Of a DNA stretch of 64,000 bases, positions 33,390 through 42,270 are shown in pieces. This stretch comes from Bacillota bacterium (lineage in GTDB: Bacteria; Bacillota; Clostridia; Christensenellales; UMGS416). Location: positions 1 through 64,000 of the forward strand of contig JAEYRH010000013.1 in the NCBI GenBank assembly GCA_023435705.1. The letters are read 5' to 3'. Numbering within the stretch: position 1 is the first letter of the stretch; every line of letters starts with the position of its first letter. The position numbers and the translations under genes are program-made. The notes below the pieces were generated by a model. That model made no database searches and was not told the origin of the DNA. It worked only from the letters and a program-made list of their open reading frames with translations.

Positions 33390-34321
33390 ATGTGGGCCAG
33401 ATGATCCTGAGCATGCTGGCTGCCACGGTGGCTGCCGGTACGGTGTTGTTGCTTGCTTCCCTGGGTGAGATCATATCGGAAAAAGGCGGCGTGCTCAACC
33501 TTGGCGTGGAGGGCATGATCATGGTTGGTGCCATCTCCGGCTTCATGGCCGCGCAGGCCTCCGGCAGCCTTGTTGTCGCGGTGCTTGTGGGGATGATTGC
33601 CGGCGGGCTGCTGGCGCTGATTCACGCGTTCCTGACCGTTTCCTTGCGCGCCAACCAGGTTGTAAGTGGTTTGGCTCTCACGATTTTCGGCTCTGGCATG
33701 GCCTCCTTTCTCGGCAAGGCCTATGTGGGCGTGCAGGCCGTAGTGCGGTTTCAAGCTGTGCCGATCCCAGGCCTCAGCGCGATCCCGTTTATCGGCCAGG
33801 TTCTTTTTAACCAGAACATCCTGGTCTATGCCAGCTACTTGCTGGTGCCCATATTGTGGTTTGTGCTGAACAAAACCCACCTGGGCTTGAAGATCCGCAG
33901 CGCCGGTGAGAACCCTGCCGCAACCGATGCCGCAGGCATCAACGTGTTTGCCGTGCGATATGGCTGCACGATCGCCGGCGGCATGTTCTCCGGTTTGGCC
34001 GGTGTGTTCCTGGCATTGGCCTACAACAGCCAGTGGATGGAGAACATCTCTGCCGGCCGCGGCTGGATCGCGGTAGCGCTGGTTATCTTCGCGATGTGGA
34101 ACCCCTGGAAAGCGTTGATCGGCTCCTATCTGTTTGGCTTGGTCGGCATCCTGGGCTTGCGTTTGCAGGCGGTGGGTGTGACAGTACCCGACGCGTTCTT
34201 CTCTATGCTGCCCTATATCCTCACGATCGTTGTGCTGATCTTTGTGACAGGCCGCCTGAAAGGTCGGGGTGATGGCGCACCGGCCGCGCTGTCGGTGGCT
34301 TATGACCGGGAAGCGAGATAG
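33386..34321 (+). CDS. Nucleoside ABC transporter permease 2
   Basis: A 311-residue membrane protein of the YufQ/NupQ type with eight or so helices and the hallmark SEKGGVLNLGVEGMIMVGAI; coupling segment KIRSAGENPAATDAAGINV. It pairs with permease 1 in the membrane. The start overlaps the previous stop (ATGA), with GAAGGGGGCGAAGCA as ribosome binding site. Last gene of the purine uptake operon. Confidence 0.92.
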   Translation: MNVGQMILSMLAATVAAGTVLLLASLGEIISEKGGVLNLGVEGMIMVGAISGFMAAQASGSLVVAVLVGMIAGGLLALIHAFLTVSLRANQVVSGLALTIFGSGMASFLGKAYVGVQAVVRFQAVPIPGLSAIPFIGQVLFNQNILVYASYLLVPILWFVLNKTHLGLKIRSAGENPAATDAAGINVFAVRYGCTIAGGMFSGLAGVFLALAYNSQWMENISAGRGWIAVALVIFAMWNPWKALIGSYLFGLVGILGLRLQAVGVTVPDAFFSMLPYILTIVVLIFVTGRLKGRGDGAPAALSVAYDREAR

Positions 34322-34413
34322 ATTCTACAAAAACCGCAGCGATATATTATACTTGCGCGATTTATGTGCCAGGTGTAGAATATGGCGCGGGTCCCATATA
34401 TACCCAATGGAGG

Positions 34414-34436
34414 GCGGGGGTCAACCCGCTCTTTTT
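34414..34436 (+). terminator. Weak terminator between the transporter operon and the next gene
   Basis: GCGGG and CCCGC form a short stem followed by TCTTTTTAT. Only five to six base pairs. Confidence 0.45.
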
Positions 34437-34461
34437 ATATATTTTTTCGAGGTAGAAATTG

Positions 34462-35169
34462 ATGGCGAAGAATCAGGGCAAAGGCCGCAAGAAATGGTTT
34501 TGGAAAGCGGTTCTCTATTTGGTAGCTGCGGCATTGTTGGTGGTGTCTTGCTATGCTGCGTTCGGCAGGGCCTTGATGCTACGCTGGGGCGCCACTGACG
34601 CGGAGGTTGCGATGGCATTGCCCGGTGACCAGTATGTGCCGGAAGGCGCGGCAAACTACTACACCTACATCCATGCAGTGACCATTGACGCGCCACCGGA
34701 TTACGCCTGGCCCTACATCGTGCAGATGGGTTACCAGCGCGCTGGGTGGTACAATCTGGATTTCATCAACAACGCAGCCGCCAACGGCAAATACTTTTAT
34801 GAAAACAACCGCTCCGCGGACCGAGTCATCCCAGAGCTGCAATCCCTGAAGGTTGGTGACAAGATCTGGCTCGTGCCCAACGTGATCGGTATGGAGGTAA
34901 AAGAGCTGGTGCCCAACCAGACGCTGCTGCTCTACGGCGGTACAGAGGAAAAGGCTGATGTGACATGGCTGTATTCCCTGCAACCCGTTGGGGATAACAA
35001 GACCAGGTTGATTGTTCGCTGGCGGGAAACCCAGAAGGATGACTTCACCACCAAGCTGATGAATACATTGATCACCGAACCCGGTGGCTGTGGAGTACAG
35101 CAGACATTGAATCTGAACGGCATCAAATCAAGGGCGGAACGGGATTATTCCAAAGTGGTTGGGAAATAG
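34462..35169 (+). CDS. Membrane-anchored SRPBCC-like protein
   Basis: A 235-residue protein: basic head (KNQGKGRKKWFWK), one membrane helix (VLYLVAAALLVVSCYAAF, residues about 14-31) and an extracellular domain whose core (YTYIHAVTIDAPPDYAWPYI, QMGYQRAGWYNLDFI, GDKIWLVP, LLLYGGTEEKADVTWLYSLQ) matches the helix-grip SRPBCC/polyketide-cyclase-like fold that binds hydrophobic ligands. No catalytic residues can be assigned. Start after CGAGGTAGAAATTG. The TAG stop is inside the stem of its terminator. Confidence 0.6.
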   Translation: MAKNQGKGRKKWFWKAVLYLVAAALLVVSCYAAFGRALMLRWGATDAEVAMALPGDQYVPEGAANYYTYIHAVTIDAPPDYAWPYIVQMGYQRAGWYNLDFINNAAANGKYFYENNRSADRVIPELQSLKVGDKIWLVPNVIGMEVKELVPNQTLLLYGGTEEKADVTWLYSLQPVGDNKTRLIVRWRETQKDDFTTKLMNTLITEPGGCGVQQTLNLNGIKSRAERDYSKVVGK

Positions 35170-35192
35170 GCCGGAAACGGCCTATTTTTTTT
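35166..35192 (+). terminator. Intrinsic terminator containing the stop codon
   Basis: ATAGGCCG and CGGCCTAT pair around a GAAA tetraloop, followed by eight T; the TAG stop (35167-35169) is in the left arm. Confidence 0.92.
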
Positions 35193-35964
35193 AAAACATC
35201 AGGTTTTGCACCTTCTGATAAGCCAGCATCAGAAACTCTTCGGCTGTGAGATTCTGATAGATCCGGCTTCTCTCATGTTTCGTGTTGAAGTCAACTTCCA
35301 GTGTGAGATAATCCAGCTTGCGGCATTTGGCAAGCTTTGTCTTTATGCTTGCCCAATCCACCGTGCCGTCAAACGGCAGCAGGTGGGTGTCATGATCGCC
35401 GAAGTTATCATCCAAGTGCACGGCAAACAATCTGTCGCCATACCTGCTCAGGCAGTCAATGCCCTCGCGGGAGAAATTTTCATGGCCGCTGTCATAACAA
35501 AAACCCAGATACTCTGATTTGATGTGGTCAAACACATAGTCAAGGTGCCGCAGGTGGATCCAATTCTCAAATGCCAGGCGTACCTTTGCTTTCTCGGCGT
35601 ATTCGACTAGCTTGTTGATCCTGCCGATACCCTCGTCGGTAATCTCCGCATCGTCTTTGGCTCCGTTGATGTGAATCACGGCTGTAGGGATCGCATACCG
35701 GTGGCAATCTTCCACACAGGAAAGCAGGGCCTTCAGATATTCATCTCCAGTGGGACTGTCAAGCCACAGGTCGTTGGTGAGGGGGAACGGGGCATGAACA
35801 TTGTCAATCTCCAACCCGATCCTTCTGGCGGTATCGGGCTGCAGGTGTTTGTCCTCATCCCCCCACCAGAGCGATACAACCTCAAAGCCGACTGCCTTAA
35901 TCATGCGGAGCCGTTCCTCAATGGGCATCGGATAACTGAACCAGGAGAAGATACCAGATTTCAT
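35191..35964 (-). CDS. Xylose-isomerase-like TIM-barrel sugar-phosphate isomerase/epimerase
   Basis: A 257-residue AP-endonuclease-2/IolE-type TIM barrel. The metal and acid residues usual for the family are visible in GFEVVSLWWGDED, DNVHAPFPLTNDLWLDSP, TAVIHING, RLAFENW, GFCYDSGHENF and FAVHLDDNFGDHDTHLLPFDG. Such enzymes isomerise or epimerise ketoses or keto-inositols using a divalent metal. Substrate not evident; no sugar operon survives nearby except the pseudogene locus at 11 kb. Start after AGGGGGCAAT. Transcribed alone on the minus strand. Confidence 0.88.
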   Translation of the reverse strand: MKSGIFSWFSYPMPIEERLRMIKAVGFEVVSLWWGDEDKHLQPDTARRIGLEIDNVHAPFPLTNDLWLDSPTGDEYLKALLSCVEDCHRYAIPTAVIHINGAKDDAEITDEGIGRINKLVEYAEKAKVRLAFENWIHLRHLDYVFDHIKSEYLGFCYDSGHENFSREGIDCLSRYGDRLFAVHLDDNFGDHDTHLLPFDGTVDWASIKTKLAKCRKLDYLTLEVDFNTKHERSRIYQNLTAEEFLMLAYQKVQNLMF

Positions 35965-36022
35965 ATTGCCCCCTAAATTTTCTTATCAGTATATCCTAGC
36001 CTATCGTTATTGGCAAGGTGGA

Positions 36023-36694
36023 TCATCTTTCTATAACTAGCTTCTTAAAAATCCCCACCATCCTGTCATCCTGTTGAAACAGCCGCTCCGGATGGAATTG
36101 CACTGCCCAGAGCTTTCTGCTGTCAGTGGCTTCCATCGCCTCGATGATGCCATCCGGCGACATAGCAGAAACCATGAAACGGGGAGGCAATGCCTTCACA
36201 GCCTGATGGTGTGTGCTGTTCACTTCCACCCGCTCCGGCAGGAAGGGGGAGAGGAAGGAACCTTCGCGCACGATGATGCTGTGCCGCACGCCGAACCGGT
36301 GCGCGATGCCGGTTTGTGCCTCAATGTCTTGCCACAGTGATCCGCCAAGCGCCGCGGCCATCACCTGAATGCCCCGGCAGATGCCCACAACGGGTTTGCC
36401 TCGCTCAATGAAGGCGTGCAGGCAGGCAGTTTCCAACCCGTCCCGGGCCACATCAACCCCTTTGGAATACAGGTTATCCTCGCTAAACATGGATGCATCC
36501 ACATCATCGCCGCCGGAGAGCAGCAGCCCGTCCAGCCTTTCAGCCAGATAGCCGGCTTCCTCCTGCCCGTCAAACAGCATCACCGGCACAGCGCCGGCAG
36601 CTCGCACGGCCTCCATGTAAAAACTGTAAAGGCGGCCAAGGCGGTCGCCGTCTCTGGTATCGGGATTCATTGAGATGCCGATTAATGGTTTCAT
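36023..36694 (-). CDS. Class I glutamine-amidotransferase-like hydrolase (peptidase C26)
   Basis: A 223-residue GATase1 protein of the PuuD (gamma-glutamyl-GABA hydrolase) type. The catalytic Cys is in PVVGICRGIQVMAAAL, the His and Glu in WAVQFHPERLF, and LLSGGDDVDASMF is the family oxyanion region. It frees glutamate from gamma-glutamyl compounds. The start (MKPLIGISMN) after AGGTGAAGCA matches the family N-terminus; longer frames run through the terminator of the RidA operon. Confidence 0.92.
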   Translation of the reverse strand: MKPLIGISMNPDTRDGDRLGRLYSFYMEAVRAAGAVPVMLFDGQEEAGYLAERLDGLLLSGGDDVDASMFSEDNLYSKGVDVARDGLETACLHAFIERGKPVVGICRGIQVMAAALGGSLWQDIEAQTGIAHRFGVRHSIIVREGSFLSPFLPERVEVNSTHHQAVKALPPRFMVSAMSPDGIIEAMEATDSRKLWAVQFHPERLFQQDDRMVGIFKKLVIER

Positions 36695-36759
36695 TGCTTC
36701 ACCTATCAAATAATCTGCTTCTATCATATGATAAAAGGCGGTAGAGGGGCAATACGAAA

Positions 36760-36781
36760 ACGGGGGGCGCTCGCCCCCCGT
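36760..36781 (-). terminator. Intrinsic terminator of the M42-RidA operon
   Basis: ACGGGGGGCG with CGCCCCCCGT is a near-perfect self-complementary stem; on the minus strand it is followed by TTTTCGTATT. It lies 23 bases after the RidA stop. Confidence 0.85.
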
Positions 36782-36803
36782 TAACCACTCCCATGATAAC
36801 GGA

Positions 36804-37190
36804 TCATTTCCCCAAATACGCAATCATTTCTATCTCCACCAGTGCGTCCTTGGGCAGCCTTGCCACCTGCACAGTGGAGCGGGCGGGGAAGTCTCCTGTG
36901 AACTTCGAAGCGTAAACCTCGTTGACAGCGGCGAAGTCATTCATGTCTTTGAGAAACACCGTGGCTTTCACAACGGCTTGCATACCCACACCGGCAGCTT
37001 GAAGCACCGCTTCCAGGTTCTTGAAAACCCGCGCCGCCTGCTCCTTGATACCGCCGGCCACTAAAAGCCCGGTGGCAGGATCCAGCGGTGTTTGGCCGGA
37101 CAGAAACAGGAAATCACCTGCGCGCACTGCCTGGCTGTAGGGGCCGATGGCCTTGGGGGCATTCTCAGAGTGAAGGATGGATTTGCTCAT
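36804..37190 (-). CDS. ridA: RidA-family 2-iminopropanoate deaminase
   Basis: A 128-residue RidA/YjgF/Rid protein, which hydrolyses reactive enamine/imine products of PLP enzymes. APKAIGPYSQAV, FLFLSGQTPLDPATG, and the C-terminal PARSTVQVARLPKDALVEIE with the catalytic Arg are all standard. ATG follows GGAGG by seven bases; the site is inside the last codons of the M42 gene, two bases before. Placing it behind three aminopeptidases suggests clean-up of amino-acid catabolism products. Confidence 0.95.
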   Translation of the reverse strand: MSKSILHSENAPKAIGPYSQAVRAGDFLFLSGQTPLDPATGLLVAGGIKEQAARVFKNLEAVLQAAGVGMQAVVKATVFLKDMNDFAAVNEVYASKFTGDFPARSTVQVARLPKDALVEIEMIAYLGK

Positions 37191-37192
37191 GC

Positions 37193-38191
37193 TCAAGCCT
37201 CCGTCTCCAGCGCCGCTACGAGAAGCTCCACACAAGCCTCAAAGTCTGCCTTGTCCATCGTCTCCTGCTGAGAATGGGCGTATCGCGTCGGAATCGACAG
37301 CACGCCGGACGGCACGCCTTCGCGGCTGGACTGTATGGTGCTGGCATCGGTGCCGCCAAGTGTGAGCACCTCCAGCTGATAGGGGATGGAACGCGCTTTT
37401 GCGGCGTCTTCTAGCCAACGGCGCACGCGGGGGTGGCAAATCACGGAGGTGTCACGCACCTTGATGGCGGGCCCGTGGCCCATTTCCACCGAGCAGATGC
37501 GTTTTGCTTCCGGCGTGTCAGGGCAGGGCGTGATGTCAAAAGCCACGGCTAACTCTGGCGCGATGGCATAAGCCGCCGTGCGGGCGCCCCGGCAGCCCAC
37601 CTCCTCCTGCGATGTGAACACCGCATAGATGTCGTAGGGCGAGTTCTTCACACGCTTCAGCGCTTCCACGACGATGGCGCAACCGGCCCGGTCGTCCAGA
37701 GCGCCGCAGGAGAGTTGCCGCTTGTTCTCTGTCAGCACGGAGCAAAACACGGCCATGTCGCCGATCTGCACCTGGGCTTCGGCTTCCTCGCGGCTGCGGG
37801 CGCCGATGTCAATAAAGAGGTGCTCGAGCTTTAGCTTGTCATATCCCTCGGTTTTGGTCTCATAACCCACCACACCGGTGGTGCCGTTTTCAAAGCGCAC
37901 CGGGATCATCAGCACCCAGGCTGGCATCACGCCGCCCACTGCTGATACGCGCAGGAAGCCTTTTTCGTCGATGTGCGTGACCATAAAACCGATCTGGTCC
38001 ATATGCGCTGCCAGCATCACCTTTCGGCCACCGCCGCGCTTGAGGGCGATCAGGTTGCCCATCGCGTCGCGGCTGATTTCATCCACATAGGGCTTCAGCA
38101 TGCTTTCTATGGTGTCGGCCACGGCCTGCTCGCGGCCCGATGGTCCGAATACTGGCAGCAGCGCCTTTAATGTATCGATTGTCTGGCTCAT
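37193..38191 (-). CDS. M42-family metallo-aminopeptidase, copy 1
   Basis: A 332-residue glutamyl/leucyl-aminopeptidase-like enzyme. Metal ligands and catalytic residues: AAHMDQIGFMV (His), GALDDRAGC (bridging Asp), TSQEEVGCRGA (catalytic Glu and ligand Glu), DITPCPD (Asp) and YAHSQQE (His). The start shares ATGA with the stop of copy 2. GPSGREQAV is the family N-terminus. Members form 12-subunit tetrahedral cages that degrade short peptides in the cytoplasm. Confidence 0.93.
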   Translation of the reverse strand: MSQTIDTLKALLPVFGPSGREQAVADTIESMLKPYVDEISRDAMGNLIALKRGGGRKVMLAAHMDQIGFMVTHIDEKGFLRVSAVGGVMPAWVLMIPVRFENGTTGVVGYETKTEGYDKLKLEHLFIDIGARSREEAEAQVQIGDMAVFCSVLTENKRQLSCGALDDRAGCAIVVEALKRVKNSPYDIYAVFTSQEEVGCRGARTAAYAIAPELAVAFDITPCPDTPEAKRICSVEMGHGPAIKVRDTSVICHPRVRRWLEDAAKARSIPYQLEVLTLGGTDASTIQSSREGVPSGVLSIPTRYAHSQQETMDKADFEACVELLVAALETEA

Positions 38192-39222
38192 TGCTGTACC
38201 TCCTCGATGTGTAGCTGCATCACGCCAAGAAATGCCGTGAGCAGCTTCAGGGCATTGTCATAGTCATCCAGGCTCATCACGCTCACTGGTGAGTGGATGT
38301 AGCGGCAGGGCACGTTGATGTTCACCACCGGCACACCGGCCCTTGCCGGTTGGATGCGGCCCGCGTCGGTGCCCCCAAAGGAACCTGCCCGGTGCTGCCA
38401 GGGGATGCCGAGCCCTCTGGCTGTGGCCAGCAGCCGCTCCCGCATGCGGCGGTCAGAAATTGCAGATTTGTCCATGATCGTGACTGCCGGGCCCTTGCCC
38501 ACCACAGTCACCCGCAGGTGGTCGGGCACGCCGTGCATGTCGGCGCATGTGGTGCCTTCCAGCACGATGGCTGCATCTGGTTTCAACGCGTAGGTAGCCG
38601 TCGCCGCCCCCATGCCGCCGATCTCCTCCATCACAGAGAACACTGCTGTCACAGTGGTATCGTATTGGTTCTCCAGTGCCTGCAGCAGCAGCGAGCAGCC
38701 GGCACGGTCGTCCAACGCCTTGGACTTGACAAACCGCTCCCCAAACTCCACATAGGTGCTGTCAAACACCGCCCAGTCACCTGGTTGTGCGAGTTTCAAT
38801 GCCTCTTCCTTGCTGGCTGCGCCGATGTCAATCGTCATATCCTCAAGCTTCACGGCATGCTTGATGTCGTCGGGTTTCAATAGATGGATTGGTTTGCTGC
38901 CAATCACGCCCGGTACAGCGTTTCTGCCGATCTTCACCCGTTGGGAGAGAAGGATTCGGGGGTCCATGCCGCCGGTTACAGTAAATTTCAGCAAGCCGCC
39001 GTCTTCCACCTTGGTGATCAGGAAGGCCACCTCATCCATGTGGGCGCATACCATCACGTTGTGGGGCTTTTCGGCCTTGCCGCGCCTCACAGCAATCACA
39101 TTGCCGAGCCGGTCCACATGGGTTTCTGCGCCGGTTTTCTTGGCGGCTTCCAGGATGTACTCCCGCACGCGGTCCTCCACGCCGGAGGGGCCGGGCAGGG
39201 CGGTCAACGCTTTCAAATGCAT
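38188..39222 (-). CDS. M42-family metallo-aminopeptidase, copy 2
   Basis: A 344-residue M42 enzyme: CAHMDEVAFLI, KALDDRAGC, FSVMEEIGGMGAA, VLEGTTCAD and YIHSPVS hold the ligands and catalytic Glu. ATG at the end of GGGAGGAATGGCC is preferred because the site is six bases away; an ATG two codons upstream would touch the site. It overlaps copy 3 by ten bases. Distinct enough from the other copies to be an old duplication. Confidence 0.93.
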   Translation of the reverse strand: MHLKALTALPGPSGVEDRVREYILEAAKKTGAETHVDRLGNVIAVRRGKAEKPHNVMVCAHMDEVAFLITKVEDGGLLKFTVTGGMDPRILLSQRVKIGRNAVPGVIGSKPIHLLKPDDIKHAVKLEDMTIDIGAASKEEALKLAQPGDWAVFDSTYVEFGERFVKSKALDDRAGCSLLLQALENQYDTTVTAVFSVMEEIGGMGAATATYALKPDAAIVLEGTTCADMHGVPDHLRVTVVGKGPAVTIMDKSAISDRRMRERLLATARGLGIPWQHRAGSFGGTDAGRIQPARAGVPVVNINVPCRYIHSPVSVMSLDDYDNALKLLTAFLGVMQLHIEEVQQ

Positions 39223-40259
39223 GGCCATTCCTCCCAATTGTCCGTCACTTCCATGAGGAACGCCGCCAGCAGCTTTCCGGATTTGGCGATCAGGTCAGCG
39301 CGAAGGGTTTCCACTGTGGTGTGCATGTATCGCAGCGGCAGCTGCAGCAATGCCACTGGCACGCCCCCACGGCTCACCTGCACCTCGTCGGCGTCGGTGG
39401 AGGTCGCCTCGTGCATTACATCATGGGCAATCTCGATTTTGAGCTTTTTTGCGATCTGCTCCAGTTTTAAACGCAGCCTGCGGTCCAGCACTGGCCCAAT
39501 GCCCAGGTTCACGCGATCAAATGGCACCATCCTTGGGTCATCGGAGCTATTGATCACGGCATGGCACACATCGATGACAACAGCCAGGTCAGGTTTGACG
39601 GTAAAGGCGCCGGTCATCGCACCGTAGCTGCCTACTTCCTCGCGGGTTGTGGCGGCAAACACCACATCGGCCCGGCAGGGTTTTTTCCGCAGATCTTTCA
39701 TCGCTTCCAGCATCAGGGCAATGCCGGCGCGGTCATCCAACGCCCGGCCTGCCACTGCGCCGCCTGCCAGCTCCACGAGTGGCGCGCGCAGAGAGATGAT
39801 GTCACCCACCGAGATCAGGCCTGCCGCTTTTTGCTTTGGCATCCCGATATCGATAAAAAGTTCGTCCACCTTCAGAACTTTCTTGCGGTCTTCCTCATCC
39901 AGAACGTGTGGCGGCTTTGCGCCGATTACGCCGAAATAGTCGCCCTCGCGGCCATGCACGGTCACTTCCAGGCCCGGCAGCACCCTTGGGTCAAAGCCGC
40001 CCAACGTGGTGAAACCCAAAAAGCCATCGTCTTCCACAGACATGACCATCAGGCCAAGGCCATCGTTGTGAGCAGCAACCAGCACCTTCGGTCCGCCGCC
40101 GCCCATGCGGGCAAATGTGTTGTAAAACGGATCCTGCCACACATCGCCGGTGTACTTGCTAAACCACTGTGCCACCTGATCCGCAGCTGGCTTCTCAAAC
40201 CCCGGCAGCCCGGGAATTGCGGTGGATTCCTTTAGGAAATGGATGATTTGGTCGGGCAT
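39213..40259 (-). CDS. M42-family metallo-aminopeptidase, copy 3
   Basis: A 348-residue M42 protein, first gene of the operon. Ligand motifs: AAHNDGLGLMV (HND in place of HMD), RALDDRAGIAL, TTREEVGSYGAM, VIDVCHAV and YMHTTVE. The Met-to-Asn change in the first motif and DVCHAV are the main differences from the others. Start after ACGGAGGCGTGGA; it has its own promoter upstream. Possibly a different peptide specificity. Confidence 0.92.
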   Translation of the reverse strand: MPDQIIHFLKESTAIPGLPGFEKPAADQVAQWFSKYTGDVWQDPFYNTFARMGGGGPKVLVAAHNDGLGLMVMSVEDDGFLGFTTLGGFDPRVLPGLEVTVHGREGDYFGVIGAKPPHVLDEEDRKKVLKVDELFIDIGMPKQKAAGLISVGDIISLRAPLVELAGGAVAGRALDDRAGIALMLEAMKDLRKKPCRADVVFAATTREEVGSYGAMTGAFTVKPDLAVVIDVCHAVINSSDDPRMVPFDRVNLGIGPVLDRRLRLKLEQIAKKLKIEIAHDVMHEATSTDADEVQVSRGGVPVALLQLPLRYMHTTVETLRADLIAKSGKLLAAFLMEVTDNWEEWPCI

Positions 40260-40293
40260 TCCACGCCTCCGTAATAAGTCAATTACTTGGGGA

Positions 40294-40322
40294 ATTATAC
40301 CATTGATCAAGAATATTACCAA
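40294..40322 (-). promoter_or_regulatory. Promoter of the M42-RidA operon
   Basis: On the minus strand TTGGTA (40322-40317), 17 bases, TATAAT (40299-40294). Confidence 0.65.
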
Positions 40323-40456
40323 TAGTATGTATCCGCTCTGGATTTCAAATCATGGTTTTTTCGGCCAGTTTCAAGGCTGGAGATTCGTGCCGCCCCAAAC
40401 TGGGTATCTAAGCTTTGATGATTCAATCCATTGAGTGTCAATCAGGAGACCCCTTT

Positions 40457-41452
40457 ATGCAAACCTTCATGATCAAAATCAATAAGCTTGGCTCAATAGA
40501 GCAGATCGTATGGAGCGACCCCAACGATTTGGTGCCAGGCGCATGCCATACGGCATTCCAGCTGTTCACATTGCCAGGCAAAGCAGCGCTGGTCAAGGCG
40601 ATGAAGCGCTGCGCCCAGATTCAGGATGCTTTGTTTTGCGGGCCAATGCTGAAGCTGAACACCAGGAGAGCCAGCATGTCTGTGGCAGTTGTTCCACTGG
40701 GCAAGTCGCTCTTGGTATTTGCCTATGAGCCGGAGCAAGCAGGTGATGGCGGTTTTCAGGAAGTGTTTTTGCTTTTTATGAACTTGATTCGCAGTTGTTA
40801 TGGCAAGTCAGAGATTTCTGACGGTGGTGCGCCAGACAGTGAGCAGGTGGAGATGATTCAGACTTTGATGGCAGAGCTAAGGGATCGGAAACAGCTGCTT
40901 GAGGAGGCAAACACCCGTCTCAACAGGCTGAACGAAGAATTGAATAACCGATTGGTCAAGGATTCGTTGACCGGCCTGGTGAGCCGTTATCAGTATCGCA
41001 CGGAAATGGAGTATCTGATCGGTCTAGACCCTGGAAAACTGGGTGTTTTTGTGTTCATTGACATTGATGACTTCAAGTCCATCAACGACAAACATGGCCA
41101 TGGGGTTGGAGATAAATACCTGGTGGAGTTTGCAGACCGGTTGCGGCGTCTTCCAATCAAGGATATTGTGTGCATGAGGATTTCCGGAGATGAGTTTGGC
41201 TTGTTCATCTATGGCCTGGAGGAGTGCAAGGCACAGACGATTGAGGGGGTCTGGAAACTATTGAAGCATCATGTGATGTCAGGCCCCATTACCGTCAACG
41301 GTCGTGGATTGCCGCTGGCAATCAGCGCTGGCATGGCGGTGTATGGTGTGGACACCACCGAAATATATGACCTGATCGAATGTGCAGACCAGGCGATGTA
41401 TGCCGCCAAGCGGCGTGGGAAAAACCGATACAGTGTATATTCTGCGGTTTAG
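40457..41452 (+). CDS. Cytoplasmic GGDEF-domain protein (diguanylate cyclase)
   Basis: A 331-residue protein. The N-terminal 130 residues form an unrecognised sensor-like domain without membrane helices; residues about 140-165 are a coiled coil (RKQLLEEANTRLNRLNEELN) and 166-331 the GGDEF domain with DSLTGLVSRYQY, FIDIDDFKSINDKHGHGVGD and RISGDEFGLF. The signature is SGDEF, a tolerated variant. No RxxD inhibitory site is seen five residues before it. It would make c-di-GMP from GTP. Start after GGAGACCCCTTT. Confidence 0.88.
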   Translation: MQTFMIKINKLGSIEQIVWSDPNDLVPGACHTAFQLFTLPGKAALVKAMKRCAQIQDALFCGPMLKLNTRRASMSVAVVPLGKSLLVFAYEPEQAGDGGFQEVFLLFMNLIRSCYGKSEISDGGAPDSEQVEMIQTLMAELRDRKQLLEEANTRLNRLNEELNNRLVKDSLTGLVSRYQYRTEMEYLIGLDPGKLGVFVFIDIDDFKSINDKHGHGVGDKYLVEFADRLRRLPIKDIVCMRISGDEFGLFIYGLEECKAQTIEGVWKLLKHHVMSGPITVNGRGLPLAISAGMAVYGVDTTEIYDLIECADQAMYAAKRRGKNRYSVYSAV

Positions 41453-41534
41453 ATGCTCATTTCCCAGATATTGCTCAGCATTGACACCTGCATTATCCGC
41501 CTGTATCATGATGCAAACATAGAAGGGGGTTGTG

Positions 41535-42200
41535 ATGTTAGAGGCGGTAATTTTCGATATGGACGGCTTGCTGCTGGACACAGAGAGAATCGCTGTGGAC
41601 GCGTGGATAAAGGCGGCAGAAGAACTGGCCATTAACCTGACACTCGATGTGGTTCACAAGACGATTGGGATCAATTTTGAGGGTACCAAGCGGATTATAA
41701 GCGATGCCATCGGCGGGGATGAACCGCTCGAAAAGTTATTGGTCAGGGTTGAGGTTCTTTATCGCGAGCTGACCAAGAGTGGAGTCCCGCTGAAGCCCGG
41801 TGCACATGAATTGCTCAGGGCGCTTCGTGAAGCCGCCATCCCGGTTGGGCTGGCCACCTCCACGGTGCGGAGAACAGCTGAATGGAAGCTGGAATCTACC
41901 GGGTTGCTGCAATACTTTACCGGTAGCGCTTGCGGTGATGAGGTGGAGCGGGGCAAACCCAACCCTGACATTTTCCTGCTCTCTGCGCAGAGAATCTGCG
42001 CTGAGCCCAGCCGCTGCGTTGTATTGGAGGATTCGCCTGCTGGCATCCTGGGTGCCAAGGCCGCAGGCATGACCACGATCATGGTGCCAGACCTGCTGGA
42101 GCCTCCAGCAGAGATTCTCCCATATGCCGATCATGTAGTGAGAGACTTGTTTGAGGCAGGAGCCTTGTTGCGAGAGATGATGGCTCGTAATTTCATGTGA
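41535..42200 (+). CDS. HAD phosphatase, beta-phosphoglucomutase-like
   Basis: A 221-residue HAD protein with motif I VIFDMDGLLLDTE (both Asp, with the GLLLDTE typical of the beta-phosphoglucomutase/sugar-phosphatase group), motif II LATSTVR, motif III Lys in ERGKPNPD and motif IV VVLEDSPAGILGAKAAG. The helical cap lies at about 15-80. Phosphorylated sugars are likely substrates. GTG three bases upstream is possible, but ATG after AGAAGGGGGTTGTG is favoured. No terminator separates it from the GGDEF gene, 82 bases before. Confidence 0.9.
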   Translation: MLEAVIFDMDGLLLDTERIAVDAWIKAAEELAINLTLDVVHKTIGINFEGTKRIISDAIGGDEPLEKLLVRVEVLYRELTKSGVPLKPGAHELLRALREAAIPVGLATSTVRRTAEWKLESTGLLQYFTGSACGDEVERGKPNPDIFLLSAQRICAEPSRCVVLEDSPAGILGAKAAGMTTIMVPDLLEPPAEILPYADHVVRDLFEAGALLREMMARNFM

Positions 42201-42270
42201 GCAAATAATCAAGACAGGAGTATGATGACTCCAGCCTCTTTTTAGTCAGGTGCCTTGGGGTTTGGACATG

